The notes below the pieces were generated by a model. It ran no database searches. It was given only the letters and a program-made list of their open reading frames with translations, and was not told the DNA's origin. Shown in pieces: positions 33,673-43,700 of a stretch of 64,000 nt of DNA (positions are counted from its first letter, which is position 1; every line of letters begins with the position of its first letter). A program made the position numbers and the translations under genes. The stretch covers positions 62,001 through 126,000 of the forward strand of contig CAVXHK010000004.1 in the NCBI GenBank assembly GCA_963761705.1. The letters are read 5' to 3'. Source of the DNA: CAVVKW01 sp963761705 (lineage in GTDB: Bacteria > Verrucomicrobiota > Verrucomicrobiia > Chthoniobacterales > JAATET01).

Positions 33673-35112
33673 GTGTCCTCCTTTTCCTCGTTTCCGCTGC
33701 GTGTTGGTCTGTTTGGCATTGGCCTCGATGCCTATTGGCCGCAATTCGAGGGGCTGAAGGAGCGATTGGAGGGGTATCTGGGCGTGACGGCGGGGATGCT
33801 GGAGCGTGAAAGAGTGGAGATTGTGAATGTTGGACTGGTGGATAATCCGGTTCGGGCGGTGGAGGCAGGGCACGAGCTGCGGCGGGCGGACGTCGACATC
33901 ATTTTTCTGCACGTGACGACTTACGCGTTGTCGTCGACTGTGCTGCCGGTGGTGCGACGGGCGAAGGTGCCGGTGATCGTGCTAAATCTCCAGCCGGCGG
34001 CGGCGATCGATTACGCGAAGTTCAACGCGATGGGAGACCGGACGAAGATGACCGGGGACTGGTTGGCACATTGCGCGGCGTGCCCGGTGCCGGAGATCGC
34101 GAACGTTTTCCGGCGGGCGGGAATCGAGTTCTTTCAGGTGACGGGGACGTTGGAGGACGACCCGGTCTGCGCGCGGGAGATTGACGAATGGGTCGAAGCG
34201 GCGAGGGTCGCGAACGTGATGGAGCACAATCGGCTGGGGCTGATGGGGCACTACTACAACGGGATGCTGGACATTTATTCCGACCTCACGGCCCAGTGTG
34301 CGTCTTTCGGCGGGCACATGGAGATCGTGGAGGTCGAGGAATTGGCGGCGCTGCGGCGGGACGTGACGGCGGGCGAGATCGCGGGGCGGGTGGCGGATTT
34401 TCGCGAGAAATTTGAGATCACCGACGGGTGTTCGGACGAGGAGCTGGAGCGGGCGGCTCGGACTTCGGTGGCGCTCGACCGGATGGTGGCGGAGCACGGT
34501 CTGGGATCGCTCGCGTATTACCACATGGGGACGGGGAGCGCGGAGAACGAGGACGCGATCAGCTCGATCATTCTCGGGAATTCGTTGCTGACGGCGCGGG
34601 GGATCCCGGTTGCGGGAGAATACGAGGTGAAGAATGTGCAGGCGATGAAGATCATAGATGCCTTCGGGGCGGGCGGGTCGTTCACGGAGTATTACGCGAT
34701 GGATTTCGCCGACGACGTGGTGCTGATGGGTCACGACGGGCCGGGGCATCTGGCGATCGCGGAAGGGAAAACGAAGGTGCGCCCGCTGGAGGTTTATCAC
34801 GGGAAAGTCGGGAGAGGGCTTTCCGTCGAGATGTCGGTGAAACATGGGCCGGTGACGTTGCTTTCAGTCGTCGAGGATGGGGCGGGTGGGATCAAGTTGT
34901 TGGTGGCGGAGGGGGAGTCGGTGCCGGGGCCGATCCTGGAGATTGGGAATACGAACAGTCGGTATAAATTTCCGATTGGTGCGCGGGCGTTCGTCGAAAA
35001 CTGGAACTCGCACGGGCCGGCGCACCATTGCGCCATTGGCGTCGGGAGCGTATCGGCGAAAATCGAGAAGCTCGGGAAGCTGCTTGGGCTTGAGGTGGCG
35101 CAAGTCTGCTGA
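33673..35112 (+). CDS. L-arabinose/L-fucose isomerase-family sugar isomerase
   Basis: 479 residues from a GTG. The sequence follows the AraA/FucI fold: PLRVGLFGIGLDAYWPQF, a Rossmann-like first half (LGLMGHYYNGMLDIYSDL), and metal/catalytic candidates at EYEVKNVQAMK (Glu), GSFTEYYAMDF (Glu), MGHDGPGHL (His) and HGPAHHCAIG (His), in the order of the four AraA active-site residues. It would convert an aldose to a ketose in the cytoplasm. Next to rhamnosidases and sulfatases it may act on a released deoxy- or pentose sugar; arabinose, fucose and rhamnose are all possible. It precedes the GH106-like gene by ten bases, so they are co-transcribed. Confidence 0.82.
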   Translation: MSSFSSFPLRVGLFGIGLDAYWPQFEGLKERLEGYLGVTAGMLERERVEIVNVGLVDNPVRAVEAGHELRRADVDIIFLHVTTYALSSTVLPVVRRAKVPVIVLNLQPAAAIDYAKFNAMGDRTKMTGDWLAHCAACPVPEIANVFRRAGIEFFQVTGTLEDDPVCAREIDEWVEAARVANVMEHNRLGLMGHYYNGMLDIYSDLTAQCASFGGHMEIVEVEELAALRRDVTAGEIAGRVADFREKFEITDGCSDEELERAARTSVALDRMVAEHGLGSLAYYHMGTGSAENEDAISSIILGNSLLTARGIPVAGEYEVKNVQAMKIIDAFGAGGSFTEYYAMDFADDVVLMGHDGPGHLAIAEGKTKVRPLEVYHGKVGRGLSVEMSVKHGPVTLLSVVEDGAGGIKLLVAEGESVPGPILEIGNTNSRYKFPIGARAFVENWNSHGPAHHCAIGVGSVSAKIEKLGKLLGLEVAQVC

Positions 35113-35122
35113 TTTATTTTTT

Positions 35123-38100
35123 ATGAGCGAATTCGAAAGTCTGTGGCTAAGCCCAACGGCGGCTTTCCGCGGGAAGCCGCTTTGGGTCTGGAACAGCAAG
35201 CTTGATCTGGACGAGCTGATCCGGCAGATGCACATCCTCAAGAACATGGGGATGGGCGGATTCTTCATGCACTCGCGGACCGGACTCGAAACCGAGTATC
35301 TTGGCGATGAGTGGTTTGAGCTGATCAACGCTTGCGCGGACGAGGCGGAGCGGATCGGGATGGAGGCGTGGCTCTACGACGAGGATCGGTGGCCGAGCGG
35401 ATCGGCGGGCGGGATCGCGACGAGGGATCCACAATACCGGATGCGCTACCTGCGGATGGAGCGGGTTCCGTCGGAGGAGTTTGTTTGGTCGGAGGATTAC
35501 GTGGCGGCGTTTCTGTGTGATATCGCGACCTTCCATGGCGAGGGATTTCAGTTCAGTGAAGGAAGGCGAATCGGGCGGGCGGAGGCGGATCTTCCGCCGG
35601 GTCACGTGGCGCTGACGTTTCACGTGGAGCTGATGGATGAGGATGGGATCTACAACGACGCGTCATACCTCGACACGATGAATCCAGCGGCGACGGCGGA
35701 GTTTCTGCGCGTGACGCACGAGCGTTACAAGGCGAAGTGCGGCGACCGGTTGGGACGCTCGATCAAGGGGATCTTCACGGACGAGCCGCACCGCGGGATG
35801 GTGATGAGTAGCTTTGCGGACCATCACCATTCCTCCTGGGTTATTCCGTGGACGGGTGAGCTCGCTGCTGAATTTGAGCGAGCGTTCGGCTATGACATCG
35901 TCGAACGGCTTCCCGAGATCTTTCTCCAACCCTACGGACAGCCGCTCTCGCAGGTGAAGTGGCACTACATGGAGCTGATCCAGCGGCTGTTCCTAGAGAA
36001 TTTCATGCGGCCGATGCACACGTGGTGCCGCGCGAACAATCTGACGCTGACCGGTCACGTGCTGCACGAGGATAGTCTCGTCTGTCAGGCGGTGCCGAAC
36101 GGATCGGTGATTCGGAACTACGAACATATGGACGTTCCCGGGGTGGACGTGCTCATGGAGGGGAATCAGAAATACTGGCTTGCGAAGCAGTGCCAGTCGG
36201 CGGCGAGGCAGCTCGGGAAACCGTGGGTGCTGTCGGAGCTTTACGGCTGCACGGGCTGGCAGTTCACGTTCCAAGGGCACAAGGAGGTTGGCGATTGGCA
36301 GGCGCTCTTCGGGGTCAACGTGCGGAGTCACCACCTCTCTTGGTATACGATGGCGGGGGAGTCGAAACGGGACTACCCGGCGAGCATCCTGCACCAGTCG
36401 GCGTGGTGGCCGCACTACGCGTTCGTGGAGGATTATTTCAGCCGGATCGGCGTGTTTCTTCAGCGGGGCACGCCGGTGTGCGAGCTGCTGGTGGTGAGTC
36501 CGGTCGAGTCGGTGTGGGCGCAGATCCGGCACGGATGGGTGAATCATCTCGTCGCTGCGATCGAGCCGGTCCAAGAATTAGAGCGGGCCTACGCCGATGT
36601 GTTTCATTGGCTAGCGGGAACGCAGATGGACTTCGACTACGGCGACGAGGATTTTCTGGCGCGAATGGGACGGGTCGAGAACGCCGACGGAGCGCCGGTC
36701 TTGGTGCTGGGAGAGATGCAATATCGGACGGTTCTGGTCGCGGGCGTGCAGACGTTGCGCGCGACCACGCTGGATTTGCTGGAGGAGTTCGTGGCGGCGG
36801 GAGGTAGCGTCGTCGTGTCGGGCGACGCGCCGACCTACGTGGACGCGCTTCCGTCGGAGCGCGGGCGGGAGTTCTACGAGCGCCAGGGGCCAATTCCGTT
36901 CTACCAGAGTTCACTGACGCGGGCGTGCCGGGCGAAGGTCGCGATCTTCGCCGAGGCGTTGGACACGGAGTTCGGGTACCGGGTACCGACGATCTACGCG
37001 CACGCCCGCGACTCCGACGAGGGGCGGCTGGTGATGCTGCTGCGAGTAGAGCGGGTGGGGTGGAAACGAAACGTGCTCGTTCGGCTGAAGGGCGCGGGAG
37101 GCGTGGAGGAGTGGAATGCGCGCACGGGCGAGCGGCGGGCGATCGCGGCGGAGCAGGTGGGGGAATGGCTGGAATTTCGCGCGGATTTCGGGCCGTCGGG
37201 CGAGCATTTGTATCGGATCGTCGAGACGGCGGCCGAGTCGACCGCAGGATCCCGGATTGCGGGTGAGGTCGTCTCGACCCCGGGACCTTTCCGTTACCGG
37301 CTCAATGAACCCAACGTGAGTGTGCTCGACCGGGCGTCCTGGCGACTGGATGGCGGAGACTGGCGAGTGGCGACCGAGATTCTCAAGGTTGATCGCGCGA
37401 TCCGCTCGGCGCTCGGCGCTCGGCTGCGCGGATGGCGGATGCCGCAACCTTGGTACAGCCAGAACGACGAGCGACCGGTGTTGGCTCGGGTCGGGCTGAG
37501 GTTCGAATTCTCAGTCGAAGTGCTGCCCGAGGGTGAGGTGGCGGTGGCGCTGGAGTCGCCGGGGCAATACGCGGGGATTCGAGTGAACCATACGGAGCTG
37601 GACGCGACAGCGACGGATGGCTGGTGGATTGACCGCTGTTTCGAGCGGTTGCCGATCCCGGCGGAAGCGTTGCGGGAGGGCTTAAATGTGATCGAACTGG
37701 GAGTCGACTTCAACGCTGGTACCGACCTGGAGGCGCTGTATTTGCTGGGCGACTTTGGGGTGCGGCTGGATGGGTGCGTGCAGACGCTCGTCGCGCTGCC
37801 CGGGACGCTTGACGTCGGGTGCGTGACGACGCAGGGACTACCGTTCTACGGGGGAAAAATGACTTACGAGCTGCCAGAGGAGGCGGTTGCCGGGGCGGGG
37901 AGTGTGCGGCTGCCGGGATTGGAGGCGGCTTGCGTGGTCGTCAAGAGTGATGGAGGGGAGGCGAAGTTGATCGCGTTTGCTCCGCACGAGGCGGACGTGA
38001 CGGAAGTTCTAAGTGGGGGCGGGGGGTTGGAGCTTGAGGTGGTGCTGACGCGGCGGAACACCTTCGGGCCTCTGCACCAGGTGCCGCGCCGGACGCCGTT

Positions 38101-38203
38101 TTACGGCCCTGAAAATTGGATCACGGAGGGTGCGGCTTTTTCCGAGGCGTGGGTGCTTTGGCCGGCGGGATTGTTGGCCGCGCCGGAGTTCGTGCGTGCT
38201 TAA
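35123..38203 (+). CDS. Large GH106-like glycoside hydrolase (putative alpha-L-rhamnosidase)
   Basis: 1026 residues from the ATG at 35123, no signal peptide. The N-terminus has PLWVWNSKLDLDELIRQM, MGMGGFFMHSRTGLETEYL and MEAWLYDEDRWPSGSAGG, a barrel start common in large uncharacterised enzymes related to GH106 rhamnosidases. Further on come IKGIFTDEPHRGM and KPWVLSELYGCTGWQFTF with likely catalytic acidic residues, then a beta-sandwich part (about 730-1020). GH106 membership is inferred from general pattern; a different family of the same clan is possible. It lies between the isomerase and the split-domain/sulfatase pair on one strand. Lack of export suggests action on imported oligosaccharides. 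Confidence 0.7.
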   Translation: MSEFESLWLSPTAAFRGKPLWVWNSKLDLDELIRQMHILKNMGMGGFFMHSRTGLETEYLGDEWFELINACADEAERIGMEAWLYDEDRWPSGSAGGIATRDPQYRMRYLRMERVPSEEFVWSEDYVAAFLCDIATFHGEGFQFSEGRRIGRAEADLPPGHVALTFHVELMDEDGIYNDASYLDTMNPAATAEFLRVTHERYKAKCGDRLGRSIKGIFTDEPHRGMVMSSFADHHHSSWVIPWTGELAAEFERAFGYDIVERLPEIFLQPYGQPLSQVKWHYMELIQRLFLENFMRPMHTWCRANNLTLTGHVLHEDSLVCQAVPNGSVIRNYEHMDVPGVDVLMEGNQKYWLAKQCQSAARQLGKPWVLSELYGCTGWQFTFQGHKEVGDWQALFGVNVRSHHLSWYTMAGESKRDYPASILHQSAWWPHYAFVEDYFSRIGVFLQRGTPVCELLVVSPVESVWAQIRHGWVNHLVAAIEPVQELERAYADVFHWLAGTQMDFDYGDEDFLARMGRVENADGAPVLVLGEMQYRTVLVAGVQTLRATTLDLLEEFVAAGGSVVVSGDAPTYVDALPSERGREFYERQGPIPFYQSSLTRACRAKVAIFAEALDTEFGYRVPTIYAHARDSDEGRLVMLLRVERVGWKRNVLVRLKGAGGVEEWNARTGERRAIAAEQVGEWLEFRADFGPSGEHLYRIVETAAESTAGSRIAGEVVSTPGPFRYRLNEPNVSVLDRASWRLDGGDWRVATEILKVDRAIRSALGARLRGWRMPQPWYSQNDERPVLARVGLRFEFSVEVLPEGEVAVALESPGQYAGIRVNHTELDATATDGWWIDRCFERLPIPAEALREGLNVIELGVDFNAGTDLEALYLLGDFGVRLDGCVQTLVALPGTLDVGCVTTQGLPFYGGKMTYELPEEAVAGAGSVRLPGLEAACVVVKSDGGEAKLIAFAPHEADVTEVLSGGGGLELEVVLTRRNTFGPLHQVPRRTPFYGPENWITEGAAFSEAWVLWPAGLLAAPEFVRA

Positions 38204-38219
38204 AGAAAGGTTTCCTTTA
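38201..38219. promoter_or_regulatory. Regional palindromic motif, copy D
   Basis: TAAAGAAAGGTTTCCTTTA is the most symmetrical copy (7 of 9 positions pair around a central G). It overlaps the stop codon of the GH106-like gene and lies 15 bases before the ATG of the next gene, inside what otherwise looks like an operon. Confidence 0.6.
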
Positions 38220-38233
38220 GTTTGTCAAACATC

Positions 38234-38827
38234 ATGAAAATCCCCCTAATCTCCACCGTATCTCTTCTCGCAATTCTCGTGGGCTCCGCAGTCTCGGCCC
38301 GCGGCGAAACCTTTGTGACGACTTGGAAACTCGATGGCGACCTGACGGTCTTCAATGGGTCACCGGTCGACGGTGTGACGGTGTCCGACCTTACCGACTT
38401 GGAGCCTGACCTTGCGGGCGGATCGATTGAACCGGGAGCGACGACGCTGGAAATGAATCGGGGCGGTGCAGCGGGCGACGGCCTGAACGCGTGGTCTTTT
38501 CGGAACGAGGCCGGAACGGACGGGGCGTTCTTTCTGGGGTTCACGGTAACGAACGAGACTGGAAAACCCCTGGCTGTGGAGAGTCTTTCTCTGGATCAGG
38601 CGAAGGGGAACTTGTTGGCGTTTCAACTTTACGACGAGAACGGGGGCGCATTGACCGAGACGATCAATTCGATTCCGGCGAACGGTGAGGTCGAGAATCA
38701 ACTCATCACGCCTTACGTGATTCCGAGCGGGGAGAGCGCGACGTTCCGCGTCGACTTCAATTCCGGCACGGTCGATTCGGTTCATTTAATCGACCTGATC
38801 CGGGTGCGCGGGACGGTTGGAGAATAA
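38234..38827 (+). CDS. Exported stand-alone beta-sandwich protein, partner of the following sulfatase
   Basis: 197 residues from the ATG at 38234 (a TTG at 38222 is less likely), signal peptide about 1-22. The rest matches the N-terminal domain of the sulfatase at 31.5 kb: TWKLDGDLTVFNGSPVDGVTVSDLTDL against SWEFDDGLVVTNATPIDGVEVSDLTDL, and ATFRVDFNSGTVDSVHLIDLIRV near the end. The TAA stop is directly followed by the ATG of the sulfatase with no spacer. So a fused architecture at one locus is split at the other. A role in substrate binding or in complex formation with the sulfatase is plausible; no known family name comes to mind. Confidence 0.82.
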   Translation: MKIPLISTVSLLAILVGSAVSARGETFVTTWKLDGDLTVFNGSPVDGVTVSDLTDLEPDLAGGSIEPGATTLEMNRGGAAGDGLNAWSFRNEAGTDGAFFLGFTVTNETGKPLAVESLSLDQAKGNLLAFQLYDENGGALTETINSIPANGEVENQLITPYVIPSGESATFRVDFNSGTVDSVHLIDLIRVRGTVGE

Positions 38828-40693
38828 ATGCAAAACTCTGCTGTTATGTTGACTTCTTTTCGCCTCACGGTTGCCCTCACCATTTCGGTCCTCGCTAGTG
38901 CGCTTCCCGGGCGCGCGGCGGACCCGAAGCCGAACATTATTCTCATCGTCGCGGATGATCTTGGTTGGAGCGATACTGCGGTTTACGGGAGCGAATTTTA
39001 CCGCACGCCGGCGGTCGATGCGCTGGCGGCAACGGGGATGCGGTTCACCAACGCCTACGCTTCGAATCCGCTGTGTTCGCCAACGCGAGCAGCGTTACTG
39101 ACGGGGCTGTATCCCGGGCGGATCGGGCTGACGACGCCGAACGGACATATCGCGGACGTGGTTTTGGAGGCGTCGCTGCCGACGCAGGCGGGGCCGGAAG
39201 CGAAGACGGTAACGCCGACGCCGGTGTCGCGGCTTTCGAACGATTACGTGACGATTGCGGAGCGGTTGAAGGTGGCGGGCTACGCAACCGCTTTCATGGG
39301 GAAGTGGCATTTGGGTAGCGATCCCTACATTCCAGAGAATCAGGGCTTCGACGTGGTGGTCGGCGGACGGGAGAATCCGGGCCCGCCGCCGCCGGGATTT
39401 TTCTTCGCGCCCTGGAATATCGATACCCTGCCGAAGTCGCCGGAAGGCACGCACATCGCTGACGTGCTGGGTGATGCGGCGGTCGAGTTCATCGACGAAA
39501 ACCGGGACCGGCCATTTTTCCTGAATCTTTGGTTTTACGATGTCCACGCCCCGTTCCAGGCAAAGGAGGACCTCGTCGATGAGTTCACGGAGCTGGCGGA
39601 CCAGAGCGCGCCGCAGCATTCGCCCACGATGGCGGCGATGATCAGTACGATGGACACGAACATTGAGCGGGTGATGGAGAAGTTGAAGGAGCTGGGGCTG
39701 GCCGAAAACACGCTCGTCATTTTCACCTCGGACAACGGTGGGAATATGTATGACGAGGTGGACGGGACGACGCCGACGAACAACGCGCCGCTGAGGAACG
39801 GGAAAGGGAACAGTTACGAGGGAGGCGTGCGGGTGCCGTTCGTCGCGGTGTGGCCGGGGAAGATCGAGGCGGGTGTGGTAGACGAGACGATCACGTCGAG
39901 CATCGACATGTTTCCGACGTTTCTGGAGGTAGCGGGGCTCGAGCGGGATCCGGCGCACCCGCTCGATGGCGAGAGCATCCTGCCGGTGCTAGAGGGCGGG
40001 GAGATCTCGTCGCGACCGTATTTCGATTATTTTCCGCACAACGTCGTAGCTACGAAAAACGTGGCGGCGACGAGCGTGCGGGATGGGGATTGGAAGTTGC
40101 TGCGCTATTTCAACGACGGCCCAAATCAGGAGGATCGATTCGAACTCTACAACTTGGCGGACGACATCGGGGAGACGAAGAATCTCGCCGAGCAGGAGCC
40201 GGAGCGAGTGAAGGCGATGGACGCGTTGATCGACGGGCACCACGCGGACATCGGGGCTCTGGTGCCCTTTGCGAATCCGAATTACGGGAAGGACCTCTCG
40301 GCGGGTTGGTTGCCCACGGTGGACGCAGACGTGGCTGTTGGGGATGGCGTGTGGGCGATGACGGCGACCGGTGACGATCCGGGAATGGAAACGGCGGACG
40401 TGCCGGATGTGACGGGCGAGGTGCGGCTGGAATTTGAAATGAAGTCGGACTCGACCGGACCGCTGCAGGTTTTTTATCGGAGCACGGGGAAACCGGCATT
40501 CAAAGGGGAACTGACGACTCTGCCGGTCGGGCACTCAGGAGAGTGGCAGCTGGTCGTCGCGGCGTTCAATGTGAATGGGCAACTGCGCGGGTTGCGCATC
40601 GACCCTTCGAGGGCACCGGGCGAGATCGAAATTCGCGATCTGCGATTGGTGGCGGCGGATGGTTCGGTGATCAAAGAGTGGCCGGCGAATTAA
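38828..40693 (+). CDS. Sulfatase with C-terminal beta-sandwich (exported)
   Basis: 621 residues; ATG 38828 or ATG 38846. Signal peptide ending near GRAA (about 31). Metal site PNIILIVADDLGWSD, formylglycine motif LCSPTRAALLTG (Cys83), VIFTSDNGGN and an intact C-terminal sulfatase subdomain are visible. From about 490 a further beta-sandwich follows (LEFEMKSDSTGPLQVFYRSTG ... GLRIDPSRAPGEIEIRDLRLV), like DUF4976-linked or carbohydrate-binding modules. It is immediately downstream of the stand-alone beta-sandwich gene. Its catalytic domain differs from the other sulfatases here, so it probably removes sulfate at another position. Confidence 0.93.
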   Translation: MQNSAVMLTSFRLTVALTISVLASALPGRAADPKPNIILIVADDLGWSDTAVYGSEFYRTPAVDALAATGMRFTNAYASNPLCSPTRAALLTGLYPGRIGLTTPNGHIADVVLEASLPTQAGPEAKTVTPTPVSRLSNDYVTIAERLKVAGYATAFMGKWHLGSDPYIPENQGFDVVVGGRENPGPPPPGFFFAPWNIDTLPKSPEGTHIADVLGDAAVEFIDENRDRPFFLNLWFYDVHAPFQAKEDLVDEFTELADQSAPQHSPTMAAMISTMDTNIERVMEKLKELGLAENTLVIFTSDNGGNMYDEVDGTTPTNNAPLRNGKGNSYEGGVRVPFVAVWPGKIEAGVVDETITSSIDMFPTFLEVAGLERDPAHPLDGESILPVLEGGEISSRPYFDYFPHNVVATKNVAATSVRDGDWKLLRYFNDGPNQEDRFELYNLADDIGETKNLAEQEPERVKAMDALIDGHHADIGALVPFANPNYGKDLSAGWLPTVDADVAVGDGVWAMTATGDDPGMETADVPDVTGEVRLEFEMKSDSTGPLQVFYRSTGKPAFKGELTTLPVGHSGEWQLVVAAFNVNGQLRGLRIDPSRAPGEIEIRDLRLVAADGSVIKEWPAN

Positions 40694-40759
40694 CGGAGCG
40701 GGGACGTCTCGCCTCCGTGAATTCGTGAGGTCGAGTCGTCTTCACTCCCTTTGAAATTG

Positions 40760-43700
40760 ATGACTATCATAACGCACCTCCGCACCGATCTCCTCGTCGA
40801 GCCTCGAGGAATCGGAAATCCGACACCGACTTTCACTTGGGAGCTCAGTGATCCCGACGCCGGGGCGTGGCGGCAGAGTGCGTGGCGGATCGTCGTCGCA
40901 GAGACGCTCAAGGATGCCGCGGCGGGGCGCGGGACGTTGTGGGACAGCGGGCGGGTCGCGGACACCGAGACCGCGTTGATCGACTACTTGGGGTCGCCGC
41001 TGACGAGTCGGATGCGGTGCTGGTGGCGGGTGACGTGCTGGGGCGCGGCGGGTGACGAGATCACGAGTGAGGTGGCGTCGTTCACGATCGGATTGCTGGA
41101 GGAGGCGGAATGGAGCGGCTATTGGATTGGGCTGGATTCCGCGCCGGAGACTCCGCCGGATCCACTGGTCGGGGCGCGGTGGATATGGACCGAGGCCAGG
41201 GCTGTTCCAGGGACGGTAATTTTTGAAAAACGCTTCACGCTGGCCGAGCCGTTCGCGGGGGAACTCTGGGGCCTCGCGGACGACGAGGGCGAGGTGGAGA
41301 TCAACGGATTGCCGCTTTGTCAACTCGCGCGGGCGCAGGGCAATACCGACCTTTATCCGCTGCCGCTTGCGGTGCCGGTGCCTAGTTTGCCAGCGGGGGA
41401 GAACGTGATCCGAGTGACGGTGAGGAAGCGGCATGCGCGGGACCCGGATGCGGGCGCGATCGCACGGTTGCTGCTGGGCGGGCGCGAGGTGATTGACTCT
41501 GGCAAAGGCCAGGAGACGGCGCTCTTCGCGACCAAACACCGGCGGATTGAGGGTGGGGTCGAGGTGGCGACGGATGGGACTTGGCGGCAGATTGCGGAGG
41601 ATGGGGAGACCGCCGTCCGGGAGTTGGGCAGTTACGGGATCGCGCCGTGGCATCTGGTGACGGCGATGGAGTATCCGAATCTGTCGGCGCGTTATTTGCG
41701 GCGGGAGTTTCGGGTGCGCGGGATGGTCGATCGGGCGGTGTTGTATCTGAGCGGGCAGGGGCTGTCGGAGCCTTGGATCAACGGCACCCGGATTGGCGGC
41801 GAGGAAGTGCTATCGCCGCATTTGTCGGACCCGGGCGTGCGGGTGCATTACCGAACGCACGACGTGACAGAGCTGCTCTGCGAAGGGGCGAACGCGCTGG
41901 GCTGCGTTCTCGGGAATGGTCGGTATTTTGCGCCGCGGAAACGGGTGCCGTTTCCGATGGAGACCTACGGGTGCCCGAAGTTGCTGCTGCAGCTGGAAGT
42001 CAGCTACTCTGATGGCACGACGGAGCGGATCGTGTCCGACCCGAGTTGGCGGCTGAACACGGAGGGTGCGATCGGTTGGAACAACGAGTTCGACGGGGAG
42101 CATTACGACGCGCGGCGCGACGATCCGGCGTGGTGCCGCCCCGGCTTCGACGACGCGGACTGGGGTGAAGCCCGCCTTGTTGCCGCGCCGATGGGTAAGC
42201 TGGCGGCGCAGGTGTGCGCCCCGATCCGGCGGCACGAGACGGTGCCGGTGCGGGAAAGCTGGACGACGAAATACGGGACGACGATTTACGACTTTGGCGA
42301 GAATCTCGTCGGATGGTGTCGGGGGACGTTGCGCGGAAAATTGGGGACGCGCTTGGTGCTGCGGCACGCGGAGACGCTGGAGTCGCGGGACGCGCTGTCG
42401 GTGGAGAATTTGCGGTCCGCGCAGGCGACGGATTTCATCACGCTGGGCGAGGGCGAGACGCGGTTCGAGCCGAAGTTTGTCTTCCACGGATTTCGCTACG
42501 CCGAACTGCGGGGCGAGGCGGAGGTGGTCGAGCTGGAGGCCATCTACGTGCATGACGACGTGCCGGCGACGGGGTCGTTCGAGTGCGAAAGCGAAGTGCT
42601 CAACAAGATCGTTGAGGCGACGGCGCGGGGGATTCGCACGAACTGCCGGAGTATGCCGACCGATTGTCCCCAGCGGGACGAACGGATGGGCTGGTTGGGC
42701 GACCGGGCGGGGGGAGCACCTAGCGAGATGTTTCTCTTCGATTTGGCGAATTTTTACCGGAAATGGCTCGACGATATTCGCGACGCGCAGGCACCCAACG
42801 GCTGCATTCCGGACATCGCCCCGGCTTTTTGGCGGATGTATCAAGACAACGTGACGTGGCCGAGCGTGGCGGTGTTCATCCCGCATTGGCTGCACCGCCA
42901 CTACGGTGACGACGGCGTGGTCGCGCAAAATTTCGATGCACTCGCACGGTGGCTCGACCACATGTCGCGCTACCTGCTCGACGGCTTGATCGACCGTGAT
43001 CTTTACGGCGATTGGTGCGTGCCGCCGGAGGAAGCGCATTTGATCTTCACGCTGCAGGAGGGGCGCAAGACCCACTCCGTGATCCTGGCTTCAACGTATT
43101 TCGCACGGGATCTCGAGATTGCCGCGGCGTTCGCGGACCGGCTTGGACGCGACGATCTGGCGGCGAAATGGCGGGCGCGTCGCGCGGAGATCACGACCGC
43201 GCTGAACGCGCGGTTTTACGACGAAGCGACCGGGAGCTACGACAATGGCGCGCAGACGGCGTCGGTGCTGCCGCTGGCCTTCGACCTCGCGCCGGAGGGT
43301 GAGGAGCGCAAAGTCTTCAACGCGCTCGTCACCAAGATGACGGCGACGGGTGCTGCCGAGCTCGGAACGGGGCTGGTTGGGACACGGTCGTTGCTGCGCA
43401 CGCTCACGGCTTACGGGCGGGCGGACGTCGCGCGGGATCTCGCGACGCGCGAGGAGTATCCCGGCTGGGGATACATGATCGGACAGGGGGCGACGACGAT
43501 TTGGGAACTCTGGAACGGCGACACGGCGGCTCCGTTCATGAATTCGGGGAACCACGTGATGCTAACGGGGGACCTGATTGCCTGGTTGTTTGAGGACGTG
43601 GCTGGGATCCAGGCGGCGGAGCCGGGGTTTCGGCGCGTGCGGTTTCGCCCGCACTTCGTTTTCGAGTCGGTGGATTGTCGGCACCGTTCGATTCGCGGGG

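Noticed and set aside
40694..40727. ACGGAG...CTCCGT stem after the sulfatase at 38.8 kb as terminator
   Set aside because: The stem is only six bases with a long loop and is not followed by T residues.
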